Counted from the stretch's first letter, positions 11,656 to 25,824 are shown. The stretch: DNA of 64,000 bases from Purshia tridentata (GCA_003254885.1 QANT01000404.1:1-64000); one strand, 5' to 3'. The notes: generated from the sequence alone by a model not told the origin. A program made the numbers and translations.

Positions 11656-12515
11656 AACACATAATATATTCTTCATTTCTTTTTAAATAAAAAACTCTTA
11701 GTTCTAACTTCTATATATGTGTTAGGGGTGGAAATGGGTCTCGACCAGTTCAACTGACTCTATCATATCTCACAACAATTAATAACTAATTCATCTATGG
11801 TAAGTCGGTTATTGATAAAATCAATATATGTAAGCCAATAAGACCAATAATCGATCAATTCCAAGATTAACATCCGAACCAACTATATTGGGTTGTTGGT
11901 ATTATCAACCTAACTTGTGAGTCAGATGTTGGTTGAATTATTGGTTGGTCAATAAAATAGATCGGTTGGCTGATAATAGCCGATAAAAATTGACCCATTC
12001 TCACTGCTAATATGTGCTATTTTGATATGTTTGTATTATCGAACTTCATCGTTTTGGTACGTAACCTCTTTATCTCTGTTTGTCTAATTTAATTTTAACT
12101 TAGGTTGAAAATTAATGTTTATCTTTACCGAACTTATCAATCATTTTTACTTGAAAAATTGTTTAGAATTCTGAGTTGGATTTATCTATATTGATTGAAT
12201 ACGATCATTTCAAACACTCTTTCAAATAAAGCATAATGTTTGAAACTTTACTTCTATTAGAGATATGACACTCTTTAAAAATGTATACAGTATCCTGAGA
12301 TTTTAGTTAGATAAAAAAATACACTTATTCAGTTATTTGAGCCCTCTTCTTGACGTAAAATCCAAACAAACTGTTAAAAGCTAGTTATGGAGGAGGGAGG
12401 GAGCTAGGCTAGCTAAGCTATATATATATATATATTATTTGCCAGGGCCAGGGTACCACCTTGACTAGCTCACAGTCTCCAGTGAGCTCCACCTTATTGA
12501 AGGCTGTGTAGGCTC

Positions 12516-12542
12516 TAGAGAGAGAGAGAGAGAGAGAGAGAG
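12516..12542. repeat. (GA)n microsatellite
   Basis: Uninterrupted GA dinucleotide run of about 13 units. Confidence 0.95.
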
Positions 12543-15500
12543 GGTCCATGATTATTTTCATAGATGCACACTAACCCAAATGTGAACCAACACACCACAT
12601 TACCCACACAGTACATGCCAATATCAGAGGGTACGTATGCTATATATATGTTCTAGTTTTTTAACTTTTACAGACCAAAGTTTACGTGGCTCTGTTCGTT
12701 ATTGGTTGGCGTTTGCTTGAACAAAACAAGATAAGCCAGACACAATGCATATATAGGAATCATAATGCATACTTTCCCTAGCTACCAACCCAAATATCAT
12801 TTTGAATTGCATTTCAATTGGTCTCTCAACTTCTAGCTAGCTTCCAACTTGTTACCTGATTATGCATCTCCTCTGTAAATGCCTACATATACACATAAAC
12901 AAGGACAACGTTGATATATATTCTCAATATTGGTCCATAAATTGATTTGAGAAAAATTTAACGGTAACAACTCATGTTAGAGATCTCATATCAAGAAAAT
13001 AAAGTCTTACATGATAGTTTATAATTAAAAATTTGGACATCTCTACCAATTGTCAATGGATTTGGATTCAATATTCTTATTTATTTACATTTTATTTAAG
13101 ACCAACGAGTTCGATCACTTTTTAGCAGTGAAATTTAGATTTGTGATTTACTGTTGGACCTATTTATGAGATATATATATATATATATAGTACTGAACTC
13201 TTGATTAGAATGGAACGCAGAGCTTTGAAAACCACATATTTGCTCTGAGTTTGGGTTGGTATGGCATTGTATTCCCGACCCCTTGATGGTAACGTGAGAG
13301 AGAGGCCATTATAAGATTGGCATTTAGTTTTGCTGAACTTTTATTGGACATTATAAAGCTTATGTGGCAGCTCTCAAATGCTTTGTCAGCTTTGGCTCAT
13401 AAAGAGCACCGAGATTCCTTGTAAGATTTTCAACAAGAGAAATCCAAGACAAGATTTCAACCAAGACAAAACCCATCTTCCTTTTCCTTGGACCAAATGA
13501 CACCAAGAGCCCTTAGCTAGGCATGAGCTTGAAAACAATATTATAGAGGGGGAAGGTTCAACAAGTAACATAATGACTACATTCAATTACAAATTAACAA
13601 CTCACTCAAAAATAGTTTTCATAATTATTAGATTGGTAATCTGAACTACTTGACTAATTACATGAATTTTTAGTTTACATGTCTTATTTTAATTAATAAT
13701 TTAACAATATAACATGTCAAACTATATGATAATTAGTTAAAGAATATTAATATGCTAATAGAATAATCTAATTATAACAGTGTATCCAAATTCAATTCTC
13801 TCTAATTTCCAACTAAAACAAAAAAACGAAACACTGATTGATTGTGTAAATTATTTTATTAGTTAGTAGGGAACTCAATTTGCTGTAAACTACTCTGACT
13901 AAAACCAAAAAAAAAAAAGAGAAGAAAAAGGTACTTTGTCATAATTAGTTTTTAACTTGGATTAACTATATATATATATATATAATTATTATATTGAGTT
14001 ATTGTCGAAGGAAATGCAATCAAACCAGCAAAGAAAAAAACATGCTTTCAGTGATAACTAGCTTTTGTAGAGAATCCCATTAATTAAAGCTTAAAAAGTT
14101 TCAGCCTTTTTAAGAAGAGAATCTAGCATGAGTACACATGTTATTAACTAAAATGATAACTTTATTTATTTTAAACATTCTTTACTCATTGCTATACTTA
14201 ATTATAATTAACATACATGGGTCAAACTTACAATTCAAACTATATGGTATTATCTGCAGTACTAAAAGATCATCTCATCAGTTCACATGCAAAGTGGCCA
14301 AGAAGAGGTTGATATATAGCAGCTATTTAGCTAGCTAGGTATTCATCAAAACCTTTGTCATCGATCCACTGATTAAGGTGGCAATTATATATACATATAA
14401 GTAAACTATCCAAACTTATATAAATAAAATCCATATAAGACTTCTTTTTTAATTAGTTGGAAGAAGAATACATGCACCAGCATGATATAGAATGTAGCAA
14501 TAACATAATAAATTCAACAATTTCCAATAGTTGGAATTTTGGGGAAAATGGTTTTTACATGCATTGGACAAAATTCAAACGTTTTACATTAGTTAACTAA
14601 TGTAAAATGATCAGCTTTAAAGAGCTATATAGTTGCGTGAATCAAATACAGTTGTCTTATACCAGATAAATGATTGTCTATCATTACATATATATATATA
14701 TATTAGTGGAATACATTTTTATGTTGCATTAAGGCGTTTTAAATAAAACTATATATATGTATATGTATATGCTCAAAATGGTTAAATTAAAGTCAATATC
14801 AGTACACTTAGGTGACAAAAAACATATAAGATTAAAATATTATTTCTATCTAATATTGGGGGATAGCTATTGTTGAAGTATATATTAATATTGCATTATT
14901 GCAAGTCAACTTGGAAAATTAGAAATGCACTAATTACATGTGTCACTTTTATTTGAAATAAAACATCACATTATGACTATGAATAATGGTTTCTGTCCAG
15001 TACCCCTTAAATAGGCCCCCTGCCCTTTATTTCTTAGGACAAGGCATGTTTTCCCAAGAAAAATAAGCTTTAACATCTAAATATCAGTATGACACAATTA
15101 TTAAACACTTAAGTAAGATCTGAATTGGTCATTCCGATCATCATATGGAGGACCCTTCATTTTATCCACACTGTCACCAACTAAACAATTTGGTTCTTAA
15201 TTAATCAGGCTTTTGTTTGTTCTTTGCTGATCTTCACAAACAAAATTTAAGTTAAAGTCTGAAAGAAAAAAGGGAAAGATATCAAAACCAACAATCCAAA
15301 TCCTCCTGCCGGATTTCAATTCCTTCCTTTTTTTAGCAGAAAAAATTAAAGTGTTAAAGCCAAACTTTTCGATGCCGTTGACTTAATTCTCAACGGCTAT
15401 GATGAAGCGTGTGTTGTCCTCAGGAGACAAAATCATAGTCCCTTTGGTAGATAAAGATGAAGGGTGGTGATGCTAAGAAAAAATGTATCAGCAACTTTGG

Positions 15501-16356
15501 GTTGCAATCACTTGTGGCCCTGTGGGTCTCTCTCACTCTGACACACCCACCCACTAACACAAAAATGAGGTGCTGCTAATTAGGATGGCTTAAAAGCCAG
15601 TGAGACCTTATAATTAACAGTGCTTAGTTGCTAACTAACAAATAAACACCAAAATGAATATGTTCTAGAAAAACAAAGATATGAGATGCGACTCTCAATC
15701 ATATATATATGCTTTATTGTTTCAGCAGATTAATTAGAAATGGGGACAAAAAAGAAATTAGAGAAAAGTACGTGGTCCTTAGTTATTTTCAAATTAATTT
15801 ATTGCCAATTTGGTGGTGGTGTAGTAATGCACTGTGCAATTAAGGTCAAGATTCTCAGACTAACTAGGAGATTGGGATATATGTATGGGGACCCATATAG
15901 ATATAACATCTCATGCATTAGTGAACCAAACATTAATCTTTTCATTCTATTATGAAGAATAATGGATGTCCCCTAAGCTTTTAGAGTTTGGGACTTGGAT
16001 ACCCTACACAGAGAGAGAGAGAGAGCTAGAACTTGTTTCAATCAATAATATTGTAGTTTTGGTTAATTAGAGCTAGCTAGCAGTATCAATTAAGACTGAA
16101 GTCACTGACTGAGCCCTATGGCTCCTATGGGAGCATATAACAAATTGTGCAGGTTGCTGTGGCTCACCAATATGGGGCAATGCATCAGATTGAACAAGAA
16201 TATATGAAGAAGATGGTGTCCAGTCCTATTCATAAATATTGCATAAGATCTATTTTCACCAGCATAATGCATGTTTGTTTTGTAATTTGATAGGACATGC
16301 ATGAATGGACCATGAACCGTTGATACCCATAGTCTTCATGATCATTGATTGATTAG

Positions 16357-16383
<27 letters not shown>
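16357..16383. repeat. (TA)n microsatellite
   Basis: TA dinucleotide run of about 13 units in AT-rich spacer. Confidence 0.9.
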
Positions 16384-16387
<4 letters not shown>

Positions 16388-16599
16388 CATGAATTAAAAT
16401 TGAAGGCAATTGCCAATTAATTAATTATTGGCATATATATGCTCTTCTTTCTTGTAGAGTAGTGTAGAGTTATTGCAGAGTTGCAGTCGTAGGAAACGAG
16501 GATGAGGAGGCATTGGCAGAAGGTGAAATCAGAAGATGATCCCTACAAACCCCACAACCCTATAGCTGGGGGACCACCCCACCAACACTAGTGCCTTTT

Positions 16600-16800
16600 C
16601 CCTTTTATAATGTTACATTTCCCGAGGGTAGGACCCACCTCCACCTCTCCCCCACTGGCCCCCACCGACGTCTCCTTCTCAGCTCTTCCCATCCGGAATA
16701 TTCTCTGGCCCAAAATCTTGGGGTTCCGGCGATGACCACTTGCCCATTATAACCATTAGCCGGCCGCCACCACTCTTCATCCCCCAACCATCACATCATC
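16600..16800. other. C-rich island without a recognised gene
   Basis: About 200 bases are markedly C-rich on the plus strand (CCACCTCCACCTCTCCCCC near 16636, GCCGGCCGCC near 16761). A 60-residue minus-strand frame (16605-16787) exists, but it is rich in Arg, Trp and Gly, has no recognised domain and is probably a composition effect. Confidence 0.35.
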
Positions 16801-17803
16801 CATCATCTTAATTGCTTAAAGAGCACATGATGCACCCAAATTGGACGATGGTGTTACAGTTCTCACTTATTTACTCACTGCCACAAGACTAAACCAAATT
16901 GGACCATGTTATTAATATATGTATTATAATATCATATACACGTAGGTTTAATTATAGTATGAATGTAATCTGATCATCAGATTCTTTATTTTTTGAGAAA
17001 GATTGGCATATGGCCACATGGATATATTGAAATATATAAATTCATACACGGAAGTAAAAACTACAAACTCGTAGAACAAAACTCCTAGTATTAGCTGGGA
17101 CTAAATATATGCTAGACAGCGCCGTAGATCAACTAAAACTAGACAAAGAAAAACCAAAACAACATCACCACCATCACTGCGATCCGTACACGAACCACTG
17201 CGATTCGCAAGCACCACCGCCTTCAATTATTCTCATGGCTCACAAAGAAAACCTAAACCCGCAAAAAATAGGACCACCCCGACCTGCAGGTAGTGCTACC
17301 GCTAACGGGTTTAGAAAAAAAAATTATGATCATCAGATTCATTAAATTATAGATGTATTGAGTATTTTTCTTTTTTAGTTGCAAATAGAAGCTCTCACCA
17401 ATATTTTCCATTAAGCTATTTCATTTTTTTGCCTTGCAATTTAATCATTTTTCCTAATAGATTAAGGCTATAATCATGAAACTAATAATATCGTATGATC
17501 ATTTTTATTATACATTAATGGTCTCCTATTCTTATTCATTTGAAAAAGTTATAAATCTAGTGTATGGGATGATGGGTCATGACAAACACAATATCTAATG
17601 TAACTCATATTAATTTTAGTAGCTTATTGCTATTGACGCTATAAAAATAGTATATTATTTTGTAATATGTACAAAAGAGAGAGAGAGGATAGAAAGTGTG
17701 AATTTAAATTGAATGAAAATATAAGGAAAACAAAAAAGAAGAGAATTAAGCAGAATAATATGGTTATGGTATTCTTAAAAAGCCATAGTAAAAGAAGGAT
17801 GCT
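16801..17803. other. AT-rich spacer, nothing recognised
   Basis: No gene, RNA gene or clear repeat was found. A short His-rich plus-strand frame at 17109-17345 lacks domain signatures or flanking exons and is not called. Confidence 0.5.
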
Positions 17804-17970
17804 AAAAAGTTGCACCGTCCATGGCTTATAATAATCGGAGACTTGGAGTTTCTAACCTGCGCAGCTGTGCGTTGTGGTCCGCAAGACCCGAGTTTGGTTA
17901 ATACGCTGAGGAGGTCTGGGGGTGCGCTAGGGATTGTGGCGCAATTTAGCAAGTGGCTTTTCCTATTCAT
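17804..17970. other. GC-richer island of unknown nature
   Basis: About 165 bases with higher GC and no simple-sequence character (GCGCAGCTGTGCG near 17859, TGGTCCGCAAGACC near 17875). A 71-residue plus-strand frame (17810-18025) ends in a hydrophobic stretch. A minus-strand frame of 81 codons overlaps it. Neither matches a family I know. It could be a short membrane peptide gene, a structured RNA or a decayed exon. Confidence 0.3.
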
Positions 17971-19913
17971 TTTATTAGGATGGATATTTATAAAAGCAAT
18001 AATGGGCAAAGAAGATTTTGCATAATAATATTATTGCCGCTTCAATGTTTAGTAGGCTGTGCTGTGTTTTTTTGAGTTCAAATAGATAGGGACGTAGGAT
18101 TGTATACTGTGGCTTTTTTATGCTGACCTTCTCGTGAGTAATAGCATGCTTTTCATGGTTTCATATTGGGGGCTTTTTGATCCCCATTTTATTTTTATTT
18201 TTTGGGATATCAAATTGTATTTCTTTACTTCTCCATTCAGAGAAAGAAAATGATACTAATTGAACTTTTGTCATGTATATAAGAATAATAATAATTAAAT
18301 TTGTATGTAGTCACTGTAAATCTTATTCTACACTCTAGAAAGATATAGATAAAATTATAACTTATACTTCTAAAAAGGATGATATAGTAGAACCAGTGAC
18401 GAGCGCTTCTTGTAGTGCCCAATTGTTATAAGAGAAATATTTATGAGTGCTACTGTTGCTGAACACTTGATGATAGATGTCTACAAAAAAAAAAGTACGG
18501 ATAACCTAAAGATAGATAGAAAAAAATTTATATAACTTTGCCATTAAAGTTAGAGACTCCACATTTTTCTTAATTGTAAAAATAAATCCAAGAGGAAGAA
18601 TTGGTTATCCTTTGTGAGGTTCTTCTTTAGGTTATTAGATCCTGATCAATTGAATAGACTTAAAAAAACATTAGACACCATTAGTAGTTATTACGTAACA
18701 CTTTAATGACTTTCTTCTTGCCTCATGCAATTTCCATATAAAATGTTGATAACATGTGTACAAATTCAGAAATCTCATACTGTTGATTGATAATTGTTTT
18801 TAACGTGTTTAACTTTTTATTATAAATATCAACTTCTCTATAATGTTGAAGAAATTTTAAGTTTGAATTCCTATATTTATATAAAAAATATTTATGTTAT
18901 AAGGCATTCGATACAAAAACTTAAATAAATGCATATCTTAAATGTTCTCGTGAAATGATTAAATTTGAGATTAGGCAAATTAATTAATACATAATTACAT
19001 ATCTACTGACATAAAAAGAATTATTGTATAGAATCATCACCAAAATTTTCTTCTTGGTTAATTAAGTCCATAATATTGTATTATAAGATTCACATCATCT
19101 GTCCCATAATAATAAACACAGAACATATTTCAGGAGTAAATTATAAATTTTCCTAATAATTATGCAATAAAACCCCCTAGAATTTTTTTTTTCATTTTAC
19201 CCCTCGTATCCAATAGTAATCACATCTCACGAAATTTTAATATCTCATAGGATTGAATAGTTGCTTACGAGATAATCAACCATACTGACCGGCTATTGGC
19301 GGTAAATAAACTGAAAGTGATTTGGGCGGACCAATGGGACCGACCGGTCACCGGCAAGTCCAAGTCTCCAAGAAGACAAAGATATTAACGCACTAAATTA
19401 ATACCCAAAGATCTCAGTCTTCCCCCTTCATCTTCGGAGTGTATCAACTATCGATCAGATTTCATTTTCATTTTTCATTTTATTTTTTGTTTTTGTTTTT
19501 GTGGTATCATAAAGACAATAATACAAAAGCAAAGGCAAAGCAAAGCCACCACCTTCGTCTATATAAAAACCATTCTTTTAATCTCAAACTCTCACTCTCT
19601 CCAACCGACCACTTTCAGTTTCTAAATTGCTTGCATCACTCTCTCTGTGTTTTATAAAACACACCAGGATATCGATATTGGTGTTTTGTTTTCAGTCTCT
19701 TCCAACTGTCATCCCCTTTTCCTTGTTTTGTTGCAGCAGCAGCAGAAAAACAACTACTGCTTTTGTTTTCTCTTTGTTCAAGGAGCAAGCAATAAGATTT
19801 ACACACAAATAAGAGTTGGGTTTTTCTGGATTTTTAGTGACCGAGTCCAGCTGCCCGGTTGACTCGGACGCGGGTCCGGATATGGGTTTCGGGTGGTGAG
19901 CTTTGGGATTGGT
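17971..19913. other. Spacer and promoter/leader of the bHLH gene
   Basis: AT-rich to about 19300, then a pyrimidine-rich region with runs of CTCTCT and TTTC typical of a plant 5' leader from about 19420 to the ATG. GGACCAATGGGACCGACCGG near 19328 contains a CCAAT box. No other gene was recognised. Confidence 0.5.
19882..19899 (+). other. Five-codon upstream ORF
   Basis: ATG GGT TTC GGG TGG TGA ends 14 bases before the predicted start of the bHLH protein. It is the only upstream ATG I found between 19440 and 19914. With so little room before the main ATG it could lower initiation at 19914 and favour the in-frame ATG at 19935. Confidence 0.5.
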
Positions 19914-22900
19914 ATGGTGGATTTGGTTGGTGAAATGGGTGAAGCTGGGAAAGGTTCAGTGCTTAAAGACACGCTTAGGAGTCTTTGTGTTAGTAATGGA
20001 TGGTCTTATGGGGTCTTCTGGCGCTTTGATCAGAGAAATTCCATGTAAGTTTCTTTCTTTCTGTCCCCTTCTTTTTTTAATTTTATTTTTCAACAAACAA
20101 ATACTTTTTTATTTGTTGATTTATTGTTTTTATCATTTGGTTTCTCCAACTTACACTGTTTTGCTTTTGCCAAAGACGTATTTTCTCTCTTTCCCTTTTC
20201 ACTTTACTATCCCTCTGGTTTGTTGCCTGTTTTTTCTTCTTGTGGTATTTGGCTACACATTTTTTTTTTCAATGCATGTAGAGGTTTATAGAAATCTAAT
20301 TTTTCAATTTCCTTGGGTTTAATTTCACGTGCTGAATGAAATGGTATAACAGATGAGAATTCGAAATAATGCTCTCAAGTAACATGACTGGAAATTATAT
20401 GCTTTAAAATGGTTAAAACTTACTTTTTTTATGTTGCCATTTTCCTTTCAAATTTTGGTCATATTATTTTCTGCATGCTTGCTATTCTGTTTAGATGTTG
20501 AAAAAGCTCTATTTGGTATCTATTGAAGTTCAAATTTGGTATTTGGGATTATTAAACATTTAATGGTTTCCAATCTGACATTAATTGTGTATTTGTGTGT
20601 ATAAATGGTTTTGCTCATAACAATTTCTGGGTTTGAGATACTTCAGGTTGTTGACCATGGGAGATGTCTATTATGAAGAGCACGTGGGAACTGTGATTGA
20701 CAATATGCTTCTACAGGTCCACATGCTTGGAGAAGGGTAAGCTCAATATTGTACTCCGTTTCAGTCACTCATCTTCTACATTCCAATACATTGTTTTCTT
20801 CTTTTTCCTATAATAAAATACATTAAACTTGTATACAATTTTTTTCCCACAAGATCACTTTTTTTGTTTTTCAAGCAAGCATTAGAAAGTTGTAACAAGG
20901 GTGATCTTGTTGTTGTCTAAAATAGTATCATTGGCCAAACTGCTTTCACTGGGAAGCACCGATGGATGCATTCAGATGCTCAAAATGGAGAATGGAATTC
21001 ATGCAATTTTATTGAAAGTCAGGATTTGTTTCAGGTATCTCTTCTTCAGTTTTTAACCAACATCAAAGTCGATAGGACATCAAAGTTCTTGTTGAATTGC
21101 TCAAATTTTTGCCATTAATTCTTGTCTTAATTGTGGGAATTAGTTGTTTAATTATCTAGAATTTCCTCCCATTGTACAGGATCATTCTGAGCTTGGCTGC
21201 CAATTTTCCTCTGGTATAAAGGTATTCATTATTCCATTTTAATCATTTTTTCCTCTTCATTTTGAAAAGAAGCACGAGTATTTGGAATTTATGATAAATC
21301 TTATGAACTCTTTAGCTTTCACAGCCATTTGAAGCTATATTTATTGCATAATTTTCTTCATCCAGGGATAAGACATAATTATTGACCATAACATTTAATT
21401 TGCAGACAATTGCAACAATCTCTGTGGAACCACGAGGAGTAATTCAGTTTGGATCTACTGAAAAGGTAGTTGAATGCAAGCATCAAATTGGATTTCAGCT
21501 TTTATGAATATGTGGACATTCTTATGTTAAAAAGAGACCATTTTGGCCAAAATCTAGTTCGCTTAATTTGGTGTTTATGTAGTATTTTCAGTATAATCAC
21601 ATGTAGGTAAAAATCCATCATTTGTGGTATGGCATGGTTGAATATTTCTTGACTAAGCTGCTATTACAATTTGCAGATTATGGAGAGGCTAGAATTTTTG
21701 GATGAAACAAAAAGGTTGTTCCAGGAGATGGAAAATCTTGATGGGCTTATTCCTTTGGCGAATGCACCTTCATCTTTGAACAATGAAACTAATGATCTAT
21801 ATGAGTTGTTTGCTTCCATAATTTCATCTGGGAATTCGTACAATGGGAGTTGCACCCTGACTTCTGGCAATAATTGTAAAGAGCTAAGAGGAAATAGTAT
21901 TTCTGCAATGAATCTACAGTCTACATCATCTGATAACATTGGCTCAGCTTATAAACCCCCCTGGTTATGGAGTACTGAATGTTCATTTTTGACATCATCC
22001 GACCCACAGGCATCTGAAATGAGGGTTCAGGATTCTCTTGAATCTTCGAGGAATACAGCACAAATTGTTCAGGTGGACTCAACATTCGCTTCATTGGCTG
22101 ACTTAGAGAAACCTATTCAAATGTATAACCAGCCATCTCTGCATGGATTCCCTGTGGAGTTTAATCCAGCTGATCATATGACTGATCTCTCTAAATTCTA
22201 CATGGTTGATGATCTTTCCCAGTGGTTTGCTTCACCAGAACAGAGCCACAATGGAATGGCAACCACACTAAATGATGACCTCTCAAAAGTGATACAAGGT
22301 ACTTCAGTTTCATCAAGTCTGGTTGAAGGTGATATGTCTATTGACGTTCCAATTGAGCATCCAGCTAATTCTATGCAAAGTTCCATTACAAATACATTCA
22401 GTGCTGATGGACAACAGAATGTTATGATCAGACAGATTGCTGAAAAAGAAATGTTTGATGTTTTGGGACCAGATTTCGGGTGTGGTCAAGTTGGGGAGCG
22501 TTGGGAAGATATCATAATGCCAGTAGTCAGTGGTGGCTGCTTGGCTACTGGTACTGCTTTGTCCAAGTGCTTGCCAGAGTTGGAAGTTGGTTCCATGGCT
22601 GGCCCCCGGAAAGGGTTATTCTCCGAATTAGGACTGGAAGAGCTTTTAAATGGTATGAATACTACTTCCAGCTCTGTGATTAAATACAGTCTAGAGGACC
22701 AATCATTCACCACTAGAAAAAGGAAATCAGAAAGTTCATCTGTGAACAGTAATCAGGTTCAGTTGGCAAGGCTTGCTGGCTCTGGTGGGAGCATGCATTC
22801 GATGGAAGATTTATATAACCTGGATAAGACAAACAGTGTTGTACCAAACAAAGAGGTTCTCCCAAAATCACAGGTCGGTTTATGGATTGATGATAGCTAT

Positions 22901-24112
22901 AGTGTCAATGCTAGAAGTGCTGTTCAAGCCAAACCACAGAAGCCTGAGGAAAACACAAAGACCACCAGGAAAAGGGCAAGGCCTGGGGAGAGTACTCGAC
23001 CAAGGCCCAAGGATCGTCAGCAGATCCAAGACCGTATCAAAGAGTTGAGAGGGATCATCCCTAATGGTGGCAAGGTACTTACTCTTTCGTCTTTTCTTTC
23101 AGTAGATCTTAGCATGGGAGTGTTTGATTCTTTGGAAATTTTTCTTCAAAGAGATGCAAACCATTTTCTCCTATTGGCAGATAATACAATGTGTTCCTAG
23201 TGAATTTTTTGACATTCATATTTTTGGTTGATGGAACAGTGTAGCATTGATTCTTTGTTGGACCGGACCATCAAATACATGATTTTCTTGCAAGGCGTGA
23301 CAAAATATGCAGATAAACTCAAACATGTTCATGATACAAAGGTTAGTTGATTAATTATTTCTGTTATTCTGCAGGACAAGTCCGAAAAATCTTATGTGTG
23401 ATGTTTATTATCTAATGTTACAATCATTTGCATGGATTTTGCAGCTGATTGGCCAGGAGAATGGTGTGGTTCTAAAAGACAACAGCAGCAGATGTGGTGG
23501 TAATACATGGGCATTAGCAGTTGATGGTCAAACAGTGGTTTGCCCTATAATAGTTGAGGACCTTAGTTCACCTGGCCAAATGCTTATCGAGGTATTTCAA
23601 ATTGTCAAAGGCATATGAAAAAAATGAAGTTCCCTTCAAGATCTGTCAACCTTAAGTATTTGATCCCTCCTGACTGCAATATCTATTCTCTGTTGCAGAT
23701 GCTTTGTGAGGAACAGGGTTCCTTTCTTGAGATAGCAGAAATAATCCGGGGCTTTGGGTTAAATATCTTGAAGGGGGTGATAGAAAGTCGAGAGGATAAG
23801 ATATGGGCACACTTCATTGTTGAGGTAAACCTAAAATAAAAGACATATATTCTCCCATAAAAAAAAGGCTTACTAGAGAAGTTCATTACATTCTCTTCTC
23901 CTTAAGATTTTAATCTTAAAATTTTGCTGCAGGCAAATAGGCATGTGACAAGGATAGAAATATTTTGGTCCCTTGTCCGGCTTCTACCGCAAAAAACCAC
24001 CAATGTGGTTGATTCAGCTACTAATCGGCCGAGCAATGTTGTGGATAGTGGGGTTCCTCTATTGGACAGTTGCCAGCAACAAAGTTTGCCACCTCCCATC
24101 AGCTTGACTTGA
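19914..24112 (+). CDS. LHW/EMB1444-type bHLH transcription factor
   Basis: Ten exons: 19914-20044, 20647-20736, 20926-21034, 21180-21221, 21406-21465, 21677-23074, 23240-23341, 23445-23591, 23699-23824 and 23933-24112. All borders are GT-AG and in phase, giving 794 residues, or 787 from the second ATG at 19935, which has the better initiation context. The N-terminal domain (LRSLCVSNGWSYGVFWRFD, about residues 22-42, then GEGIIGQTAFTGKHRW) is the conserved LONESOME HIGHWAY family module. The long sixth exon is a low-complexity, Ser-rich middle region. The atypical bHLH, about residues 575-630, has a basic region RPRPKDRQQIQDRIKELR and is split by the intron after GGK. The C-terminus (about 640-790) is the conserved LHW dimerisation-like domain. 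Family members act in the nucleus. LHW pairs with TMO5 in vascular cell proliferation and EMB1444 is needed in embryos. Which paralogue this is remains open. Confidence 0.9.
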
Positions 24113-24640
24113 GACACTTGGGTGATTGGCTGCAGGATGAGGGGTTTCAGGAACACCCTGAGCATTTTCCTGTGAGGGTCTGCCATGATAGGTGTTCTGA
24201 TGATGTAGGGCTATTCGATTGCCAACTGCCTCGGAAGTAGGTGTGAAATGTGCATATTGTTAGTAGAGGCTATAGGAAGTACCTTCAAAATTGCAGGTGC
24301 TCTTTTTGCTGCTCTAGTTCCAATAAGAAAGGGCTGTGCAAGGCGCAGAAACCATGATATGTTACTTGTGTTTGGCCATATTTGGCCAGCATATGAGGGA
24401 ACAGACATCAAGACATGGTGAACTACAACACCACCTTCCTTTCTTGTGTAGTTTGGATTTCTATTTTTCCCCAATTGTTCCTGCCATTACATGTTTATAT
24501 CTTCAACCTCATGATAAACCAGTTAGTAATAGGCTAACCACTGATTTGTTTCTTAGCCTTTCTGTTGTGGCTTAATATTAATATATAATGATGGAATGTT
24601 GTCATCTCTCTCTCTCTCTCTCTCTCTCCCCCAACACTCA
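24113..24640 (+). other. Probable 3' UTR of the bHLH gene
   Basis: About 450 bases of moderately GC-rich, non-coding sequence follow the stop codon and grade into AT-rich DNA near 24570. A (TC)12 run lies at 24605-24628. Confidence 0.5.
24605..24628. repeat. (TC)12 microsatellite
   Basis: Uninterrupted TC dinucleotide run directly followed by CCCCC. Confidence 0.95.
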
Positions 24641-25824
24641 CACTTACACACAGCCCAAATGAAAATTAGGTGCTTGTATTCAGATCAAATTGTTAGGTGC
24701 ATTGTGTAAGGCCCATGCAAGAGTCCATAATTATGTCATTTTTGAGGTCATGAAAACCCATTATCAGTTCTTAACCCAGCTCAACGGCCATTAGCGTCAC
24801 TGTGCTCACTTCTTCTCTTACCTGGTGTCAAGCGCAATCAGTTAACTTTGATGAAGATGAAAGCCTTATATTTCCAAATCTCTTGAAAAAATTTGTACTA
24901 AATTTTCAATCCAAATTCTTCTAAGTTCCAAATCCACTATCCAAATGCAGCTTAATAGATACATGAAAATCTTTGGATTTGTTTTATATGATTCATATTA
25001 AAAGCTAATTAACAATGTCAAGAAAATAGAAAAACTGTATCATATAGTATGATAGTGGTTGTCAATCATCATGCTCTAGAATTCTGTCACGCTTAGATAT
25101 ATGGTAATTAGGTATACGTACTTTTGTCTGACACAGTTGTTTGGAAGTTAGGCAAGATTTTATTTTGGGTACATACGAAAGGTGGTGTTTTCCCTCAGTT
25201 TTAGCACACAATTGTTATTGCAACCATTGGTTGTCTGCCAAATCATAAGCACGTCGTACATGGAGTACTTCTTCCCACTGATTGATGTAAATAACGGAAA
25301 TATTATATAAACTCAAATAAAACTGAAAGTTTATAGCAAAAAAAAAAAAAGAAGGTTCAATTCACTCTAGATATCAAATTTTAATATTTTTTATATCATT
25401 TTACTTTAGATACTAAATTTTAGTTTAGGTACCCAAAAAAAAAAAGAGTTCTACCAAGCACGTACTATTCACCGAGTGTTTAAGCGAAATTTTTTTTTTT
25501 TTTTTCATGTTTGTAAAGCCTAAACTTAATGTTTTGTCTTTATGTTGTAGGACTTCATCCTCCAAGCCTCAAGCAAAAACATTAAACTCTTATAAACTTT
25601 GAATTTTTATGAATTTCATATAGTCACGACCATATAGCAAACAAAAAAAAAAACAAACGAAAAACTACCGAGCGCTTGATATTTTGGCTGAGTAATTGGT
25701 GTAAAAAAAATCGTGTTTCGTACAAATTTATGACTTAAACCAAAAAATTTCGCTATAGATTAGTACCTAGAAAAAAAAAATTGTGTCTTATTGCTTTACT
25801 AAAAAACTATTGGTATTTGATATT

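Larger units (their letters stand above)
11656..16599. other. Long gene-free AT-rich spacer
   Basis: Contains simple repeats ((GA)n at 12516-12542; TA runs near 12420, 13170, 13968 and 14690; GA run near 16012) and a small hairpin (AGCTCAC, 8-base loop, GTGAGCT) near 12465-12490. I looked for well-known plant microRNA sequences by eye and saw none. No gene is supported. Confidence 0.5.

Noticed and set aside
11425-11664. 79-codon plus-strand frame in the G-rich island
   Set aside because: No domain, and its amino acid content reflects GC composition. Kept only as part of the island note.
12410-12560. Possible microRNA precursor near the TATA-like run
   Set aside because: Only a 7-bp stem was seen and no known plant microRNA sequence matched by eye.
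16085-16200. miR171-like phrase (GGCTCACCAATAT)
   Set aside because: Matches only part of a miR171 star-like sequence, and no complementary arm with a proper mature sequence was found.
16605-16787. 60-codon minus-strand frame in the C-rich island
   Set aside because: Arg/Trp/Gly-rich composition follows from the base bias. No family resemblance.
19627-19862. Longer uORFs ahead of the bHLH gene (some Arabidopsis relatives have a conserved peptide uORF)
   Set aside because: These frames begin with TTG or GTG, not ATG. The only ATG found in the visible leader gives five codons, so no conserved-peptide uORF can be claimed.
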